In this document: positions 59,601 to 64,000 of the stretch, piece by piece | Numbering within the stretch: position 1 is the stretch's first letter | How the letters are laid out: each line of letters begins with the position of its first letter | Origin: Atrina japonica | Lineage: Eukaryota; Mollusca; Bivalvia; Pterioida; Pinnidae | Reading direction: 5' to 3' | NCBI GenBank assembly: GCA_030159075.1 | Contig: BROG01000350.1 | Location: forward strand, 434,001-498,000 | DNA length: 64,000 nucleotides | The notes under the pieces: model-generated | The model's input: the letters and a program-made list of their open reading frames with translations, nothing else | Databases searched by the model: none | What the model was told of the DNA's origin: nothing | Position numbers and translations under genes: made by a program

Positions 59601-61681
59601 GTGTTTCCTCGTCACATTTGGTACAGACGTCTCAACAACCGCCAACGAAAAGGCAACTAAACATTTCACTTAGTGAAACAGAGTACTCGCAAACAAGACT
59701 ATTATACCGATCGTAAAATTTGCGGAACGTTGACATTAAACGCGGTTTTCGATATCCCTGTGTCAATAATTTGTCAGTGAGTAGTTTACCTCTGTATATG
59801 AAATCTTCATATGTTGAACAATGCACAATACTTATGTGATATAATGTGACACAATATTTACGTCTTATTTTCCATTTCAGAAATTGATGAATGCACAAGT
59901 AATCCGTGTCAACATGGTGGACAATGTACTGATCATTTGAATAGATACACATGTAGTTGTTTGCCGGGCTATACAGGTGTTAACTGTGAAACAGGTACGT
60001 CAGTGTTCTACAGCAATTGATTATATATAAATGCTCAGGTCGCCCAGGATACAATATACAAATCTGGTGAAACATTGGACAAACAAGAATCTCCAGAAAT
60101 CCAGAAGTGGGATCAGATGTCATGGAGGAGGAAGCATCCCCTATCAACCAGTTAATCTTGCAGTGAGTCTACATTCAAATTCAAATGAAACAAGTGAGAA
60201 TACATAAGAATATATCCATCTTACTGATAAATTTATTTACAAGGAATGCATGCATTTTGTTGTCCTATGTATTGCAAGTATGACACGCAAAAGACAAATA
60301 ACAGATTATTTCCCTCACATTTTTCATTTCAGAAATTGATGAATGCGCAAGTAATCCATGTCAACATAGTGGACAATGTACTGATCATTTGAATAGCTAC
60401 ACATGTAGTTGTGTACCAGGCTATACAGCTGCTAGTTGTGAAACAGGTAGGGCAGTTTAATGTCGAAATTTTGTATCACAGACATTTAACGGCTTCAGAA
60501 CTGATGCAAAGTCTCCAAGACAAAGATCCTGCGAATAGATATGACATTATCTATAAATGACACTTGCAATCAGAGCATAGGGTTATCTAATATAAAAATC
60601 TCAGATACCAAAGTATAAATCTTCAGGATGTCCCGGATATATATACAAATCTGGTGACATTGGTCATGGACTTTTGGAAATCCAGAAGTGGGACCAGGTG
60701 TCATAGAAGAGTTAGCAGTCTTATTAATCGACCAAACTCGCTCTGAGTCCACAGTCAAATTCACATTAAATAAGTGAGGAACAAATCCTCGTCACAATTG
60801 GTGCAGACGGCTCAACAACCGCTATCGAAGAGGGAACTCACAATTGCATCACTATCGAACAGGTAATAATACAATGATGTGAATTGTTTGTTTGCTTCAT
60901 TGATTTTGGTTCCACACAAATTATTTTATTAACTAATATGACAATACTGCAAGCTCAAATTGAAATATCACTTATTTTGACCTGTGTCACAGGCTGACGC
61001 CGATTTAGCTTTAGCATGCGATACCTGCTGTTACACGTATCCTTAGCAATGCCGTCTTCTGTCATAACTCGGACATAAAGGCGGACGTAAAAAAATATTC
61101 CAGTAGGACCTACCTGAAGGTGTATTTAGTAATTTCCATGTGGACCCCCGGTCAGGTACAAATCATAAAAAGTCTAAGTGTGTAGAAATTCAAGTTATTG
61201 GATTCATATAATAGAAAATAGGAATTCATATATGGATACGTGATGATGAATGTTAATGGTGACGTTGATGTTGGTGAATGGTGATATAACAGTATCCATC
61301 CGCTATCATAAAATGATATCCTAATAATACATGTACTATATTGCCTTGTGTGAATCGACGTATGAAGTATAAATGTCAAATGCGTAAGGCGAATGTTAAA
61401 TTATTTCAATATCATTTTTCATTTCAGAAATTGATGAATGCGCAAGTAATCCGTGTCAAAATGGTGGACAATGTACTGATCATTTGAATAGCTACACATG
61501 TAGTTGTGTACCAGGCTATACAGCTGCTAGTTGTGAAACAGGTAGGGCAGTTTTCTGTTGAAATTTTGTATCACGGATATTACACGGCTTCAGAACTGAT
61601 GCAAAGTCTCCAAGACAAAGATCCTGCGAATAGATATGACACTATCTATAAATGACACTTGCAATCAGAGCACAGGGTTAT

Positions 61682-61752
<71 letters not shown>

Positions 61753-64000
61753 CTGGTGACATTGGTCACGGACCTTTTGAAATCCAAAGGTGGGATCAGG
61801 TGCCTTGGAGGAGTAAGCATTACCTGTTGACCGGTCACAGTCACAGTGAGGGTCAAATCTTCGTCACAATTAGTGCAGACGGCTCAACAACCGCTATCGA
61901 GCAGGTAACTCACAATTGCATCACTATCGAATAGGTAACAATACAATGATGTGAATTGTTTGCTTGTTTCATTGTTTTTGGTTCCACTCATTTTATTTAA
62001 TTTACTAATATGGCATTGCCGCAAGCTCAAAGTGAAATGCCATTTATTTTAACCTGTGTCACAGGCTGACGCCGATTTAGCTTTAGCATGCGATACCTGC
62101 TGTTACACGTATCCTTAGTAATGCCGTCTTCTGTCATAACTCGGACATAAAGGCGGACGTAAAAAAATATTCCAGTAGGACCTACCTGAAGGTGTATTTA
62201 GTAATTTCCATGTGGACCCCCGGTCAGGTACAAATCATAAAAAGTCTTAGTGTGTAGAAATTCAAGTTATTGGATTCATATAATAGAAAATAGGAATTCA
62301 TATATGGATACGTGATGATGAATGTTAATGGTGACGTTTATGTTGGTGAATGGTGACATAACAGTATCCATCCGCTATCATAAAATGATATCCTAATAAT
62401 ACATGTACTATATTGCCTTGTGTAAATCGACGTATGCAATACAAATGTCAAATGCGTAAGGCGAATGTTAAATTATTTCAATATCATTTTTCATTTCAGA
62501 AATTGATGAATGCGCAAGTAATCCGTGTCAACATGGTGGACAATGTACTGATCATTTGAATAGCTACACATGTAGTTGTGTACCAGGCTATACAGCTGCT
62601 AGTTGTGAAACAGGTAGGGCAGTTTTCTGTTGAAATTTTGTATCACGGATATTACACGGCTTCAGAACTGATGCAAAGTCTCCAAGACAAAGATCCTGCG
62701 AATAGATATGACACTATCTAGAAATGACACTTGCAATCAGAGCACAGGGTTATCTTATATATATATATATATATATAAATCTGGTGACATTGGTCACGGA
62801 CCTTTTGAAATCCAAAGGTGGGATCAGGTGCCTTGGAGGAGTAAGCATTACCTGTTGACCGGTCACAGTCACAGTGAGGGTCAAATCTTCGTCACAATTG
62901 GTGCAGACGGCTCAACAACCGCTATCGAGCAGGTAACTCACAATTGCATCACTATCGAATAGGTAACAATACAATGATGTGAATTGTTTGCTTGTTTCAT
63001 TGTTTTTGGTTCCACTCATTTTATATAATTTACTAATATGGCATTGCCGCAAGCTCAAAGTGAAATGCCATTTATTTTAACCTGTGTCACAGGCTGACGC
63101 CGATTTAGCTTTAACATGACATACCTGCTGTGACACGTGACATGAGTTATATCGTCTTCTGTCATAACTCATACATAAAGACGGAGATAGAAACTATTCC
63201 AGTATGACCTACCTGAAGGTGTATTTAGTAATTTCCATGTAGACCCCCGGTCTTGTAAGGTACAAATATTATAAAAAGTCTAAGTATGTAGAAATTCAAG
63301 TAATTGGATTCATGAATTCATATATGGATACGTGATGATGAATGTTAATGGTGACGTTGATGTTGGTGAATGGTGATATAACAGTATCCATTCGCTATCA
63401 TAAAATGATATCCTAATAATACATGTACTATATTTCCTTGTGTGAATCGACGTATGAAGTATAAATGTCAAATGCGTAAGGCGAATGTTAAATTATTTCA
63501 ATATCATTTTTCATTTCAGAAATTGATGAATGCGCAAGTAATCCATGTCAACATGGTGGACAATGTACTGATCATTTGAATAGCTACACATGTAATTGTG
63601 TACCAGGCTATACAGCTGCTAGTTGTGAAACAGGTAGGGCAGTTTTCTGTCGAAATTTTGTATCACGGACATTAAACGGCTTCAGAATTGATGCAAAGTC
63701 TCCAAGACAAAGATCCTGCGAATAGATATGACACTATCTATAAATGACACTTGCAATCAGAGCATAGGGTTATTTAATTTAAAAATCTCAGATACCAAAG
63801 TATAAATCTTCAGGATGTCCCGGATATATATACAAATCTGGTGACATTGGTAACGGATCTTTGGGAATCCAGAGGTAAGACCAGGTGCCATGGTGAAGTA
63901 AGGTTTCCTTGTTGACCGGCCACACCGCTCTGAGTCTACAGTCAAATTCAAATTAAATAAGTGAGGATCAAATCCTCATCAATAATACAATGATTGTTTT
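50080..64000 (+). CDS. Secreted Ig/EGF-repeat protein, 3' incomplete
   Basis: Coding exons 50091-50145, 51399-51550, 52914-53045, 53321-53438, 54829-54945, 56726-56839, 58070-58183, 59881-59994, 60333-60446, 61428-61541, 62500-62613, 63520-63633. Phases agree throughout (1372 nt, about 457 residues); the gene runs off the right edge. Order: signal peptide ([12 protein letters not shown] core), a short basic RTKR site, an Ig-like domain over exons 2-4 (Cys in [10 protein letters not shown], Trp in [15 protein letters not shown] as F strand), a Cys-rich linker, one EGF-like module, then seven near-identical cbEGF modules with EIDEC starts and the CxDx4YxC hydroxylation-type pattern. The EGFs resemble Notch/fibropellin modules. 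Probably extracellular matrix or secreted; orthologue not identified. Confidence 0.8.
50629..50890 (+). mobile_element. SINE (family 1), full length, in Ig/EGF intron
   Basis: Head cggaatagctcagtcggtag, body gtgtcacagtaggtgtcggc, tail ggtgttaaacaacagtacaa. Imperfect target duplication: accatgttttcctaa on the left and accatatttttcctaa on the right. Confidence 0.82.
50917..51085 (+). mobile_element. SINE (family 2), 5'-truncated
   Basis: Matches the body of 39986-40240 from cttctggtcagcgaaggttc, through gccagtttacttaccgaagg, to gtgtggcgttaaacattatt. It directly follows the family-1 SINE. Confidence 0.65.
51399..51550 (+). CDS. Ig/EGF gene exon 2, N-terminal part of Ig domain
   Basis: Acceptor ttattttatag, donor ATGTATG/gtaaga. 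Residues 19-69: His-rich start, a basic RTKRSSR stretch that could be a proprotein cleavage site, then Cys-containing [15 protein letters not shown], read as the Ig B strand. Phase 1 in, 0 out. Confidence 0.75.
51929..52165. repeat. (CT)n(AT)n and (AT)n microsatellites
   Basis: A CT run at about 51929-51977 passes into AT to 52009, and a second long AT block spans 52081-52165. Both are in the intron before Ig exon 3. Confidence 0.95.
52295..52895. repeat. ~70-bp tandem repeat, about 9 copies
   Basis: Each copy has gagactttataagcattctt, acattgcacgattatgtaca and tactcatacacatacttgta. The array ends about 18 bp before the acceptor of Ig exon 3, whose upstream sequence is its last partial copy. 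Confidence 0.9.
52914..53045 (+). CDS. Ig/EGF gene exon 3, middle of Ig domain
   Basis: Residues 70-113 with IKWNIR (C-strand Trp). The frame fits phase 0-0 between neighbours, donor CTAAAG/gtaagc. The acceptor (tctaacaag) is weak and lacks a good pyrimidine tract, so the start is less certain. The exon contains a ~60-bp internal tandem duplication (about 52936-52994 and 52997-53053), each copy ending in a donor-like word. Confidence 0.55.
53321..53438 (+). CDS. Ig/EGF gene exon 4, end of Ig domain and Cys-rich linker
   Basis: Acceptor caaatttcag, donor AGTGCAG/gtaaag. Residues 114-152: [13 protein letters not shown] is a classic Ig F strand, followed by four more Cys ([21 protein letters not shown]). 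Phase 0 in, 1 out. Confidence 0.8.
53488..53650. repeat. (AAC)n(AAT)n trinucleotide tract
   Basis: A pure AAC run, then AAT, then mixed aac/agc/atc to 53650. Poly-Asn, poly-Thr and poly-Val frames across it are artefacts. Confidence 0.95.
53660..54828 (+). other. Ig/EGF gene intron, nothing recognised
   Basis: AT-rich. A weak direct duplication of aataatgttt-containing sequence with a nearby aataaattgaaatag word occurs at about 53898-53970 and 54032-54085. No exon-like sequence. Confidence 0.4.
54829..54945 (+). CDS. Ig/EGF gene exon 5, EGF-like module
   Basis: Acceptor tttccccccag, donor CTTACAG/gtaaac. Residues 153-191, six Cys in EGF spacing ([14 protein letters not shown], then [15 protein letters not shown]). 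Lacks the DxDE calcium-binding start. Phase 1-1. Confidence 0.85.
55300..55590 (+). repeat. Dispersed repeat (family C), plus copy
   Basis: Contains gattactctgtttcactaaa, gaccggtcaacaggggatgc, cacctgatcccacgtgtgca and gcagatttatactttggtat. Similar to 49683-49962 without the head. Confidence 0.7.
56092..56345 (+). mobile_element. SINE (family 2), diverged
   Basis: Head cgtgcccgagtgttagagcg, B-box-like word gggtccgaccccc, and tail gggcgtataacacgaataaa. Older than the other copies by divergence. Confidence 0.6.
56617..56690. repeat. (GA)n microsatellite
   Basis: About 74 bp of uninterrupted ga, 36 bp upstream of an EGF exon acceptor. The Arg/Glu-rich open frame leading into the exon is not coding. 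Confidence 0.95.
56726..56839 (+). CDS. cbEGF exon 1
   Basis: Acceptor tttccatttcag, donor GAAACAG/gtgtga. 38 residues starting [16 protein letters not shown], six Cys, C-terminal GYTGVNCET. Phase 1-1, so removable without a frameshift. Confidence 0.92.
56895..57130. repeat. Dispersed repeat (family D)
   Basis: Contains gaatcccaaacgggaaggaa, then gtcacctgttagcatgttat and gttacatggaaacctctcga. Related copies at about 57500-57860, 58365-58700 and 59155-59370, so it accompanies each early cbEGF exon. It may be part of older exon-plus-intron duplications or a mobile family. Confidence 0.55.
58070..58183 (+). CDS. cbEGF exon 2
   Basis: Acceptor ttccatttcag, donor ACAG/gtacgt. [16 protein letters not shown]... 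GYTGVNCET, 38 residues, phase 1-1. Confidence 0.93.
59395..59715 (-). repeat. Dispersed repeat (family C), minus copy
   Basis: Near-complete inverse of 49683-49962: ataccaaagtataaatcaat, caaacacggacctctggaaa, gaccggtcacacccgccgtg, tgaaacagagtactcgcaaa. Confidence 0.75.
59881..59994 (+). CDS. cbEGF exon 3
   Basis: Acceptor ttccatttcag, donor ACAG/gtacgt. [16 protein letters not shown]... [18 protein letters not shown], phase 1-1. Most diverged of the seven at the Asn-Arg-Tyr position. Confidence 0.93.
60333..60446 (+). CDS. cbEGF exon 4
   Basis: Acceptor ttcatttcag, donor ACAG/gtaggg. [16 protein letters not shown]... GYTAASCET. First of four exons with the TAASCET ending, which marks the recent duplications. 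Confidence 0.93.
61428..61541 (+). CDS. cbEGF exon 5
   Basis: Acceptor ttcatttcag, donor ACAG/gtaggg. [16 protein letters not shown]... GYTAASCET, phase 1-1. Confidence 0.93.
61684..61749. repeat. (AT)n microsatellite
   Basis: About 66 bp of pure AT. The matching position in the next unit (62756-62776) has only about 20 bp. Confidence 0.95.
62500..62613 (+). CDS. cbEGF exon 6
   Basis: Acceptor ttcatttcag, donor ACAG/gtaggg. [16 protein letters not shown]... GYTAASCET, phase 1-1. Confidence 0.93.
63520..63633 (+). CDS. cbEGF exon 7
   Basis: Acceptor ttcatttcag, donor ACAG/gtaggg. [16 protein letters not shown]... [16 protein letters not shown]. Last exon in the window; leaves phase 1, so more coding exons follow. 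Confidence 0.93.

Larger units (their letters stand above)
60333..64000 (+). repeat. ~1.05-kb tandem genomic duplications, each with one cbEGF exon
   Basis: Exon starts at 60333, 61428, 62500 and 63520 (spacings 1095, 1072, 1020). Introns share long near-identical blocks, for example ggctgacgccgatttagctt at about 60992, 62065 and 63093, and catatatggatacgtgatga. Units 2 and 3 share an AT microsatellite where units 1 and 4 keep family-C sequence, so units 2 and 3 are closest relatives. Confidence 0.9.

Overview
The window is eukaryotic and AT-rich. It has long introns with GT/AG junctions, dense minisatellites, tRNA-headed SINEs and small inverted-repeat DNA elements. The SINE tails (a 'gacgttaaac' end followed by an aaac-rich tail), the 'aaggggagataactc' motif and the dispersed intronic repeats look like bivalve mollusc DNA. 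That placement is inference; no species call is made.

Three host genes can be reconstructed exon by exon. (1) Minus strand, 18276 to 2103: seven coding exons, 334 residues, with a poly-proline run, a KEN motif and a Ser/Pro-rich SPGGTP tail, most like vertebrate PRR11. Its last intron is 8.9 kb and is largely two minisatellites. (2) Plus strand, 22569 to 39354: a complete 11-exon POLDIP2 orthologue, 333 residues, with a mitochondrial-type N-terminus, a YccV/HspQ-like region and an ApaG-like region. (3) Plus strand, 50091 to beyond the right edge: a secreted protein with a signal peptide, one Ig-like domain split over three exons, an EGF-like module and at least seven calcium-binding-type EGF modules, one per 114-bp phase 1-1 exon. 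The last four EGF exons sit in ~1.05-kb tandem genomic duplications.

Between genes 2 and 3 (43412-46323) lies a decayed virus-derived cassette: an A32-like packaging ATPase and a probable double jelly-roll major capsid protein on the minus strand, and an unrecognised convergent ORF on the plus strand. All three carry frameshifts. The block is bounded by an exact 43-bp direct repeat. It is best compared with endogenous Polinton-like virus/adintovirus-type elements.

Region by region: 1-2.1 kb, intergenic with a 39-bp minisatellite; 2.1-18.3 kb, PRR11-like gene; 18.3-22.6 kb, divergent intergenic region with a nested SINE-in-MITE and a palindromic foldback element; 22.6-39.4 kb, POLDIP2, two of whose introns hold tandem arrays that copy the preceding exon end plus its 5' splice site; 39.4-43.4 kb, intergenic with SINE and hairpin; 43.4-46.3 kb, viral cassette; 46.3-50.1 kb, SINEs and a possible 5' exon; 50.1-64 kb, Ig/EGF gene. 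The host genes show no evident shared pathway. The common theme is tandem duplication and mobile-element activity in introns.
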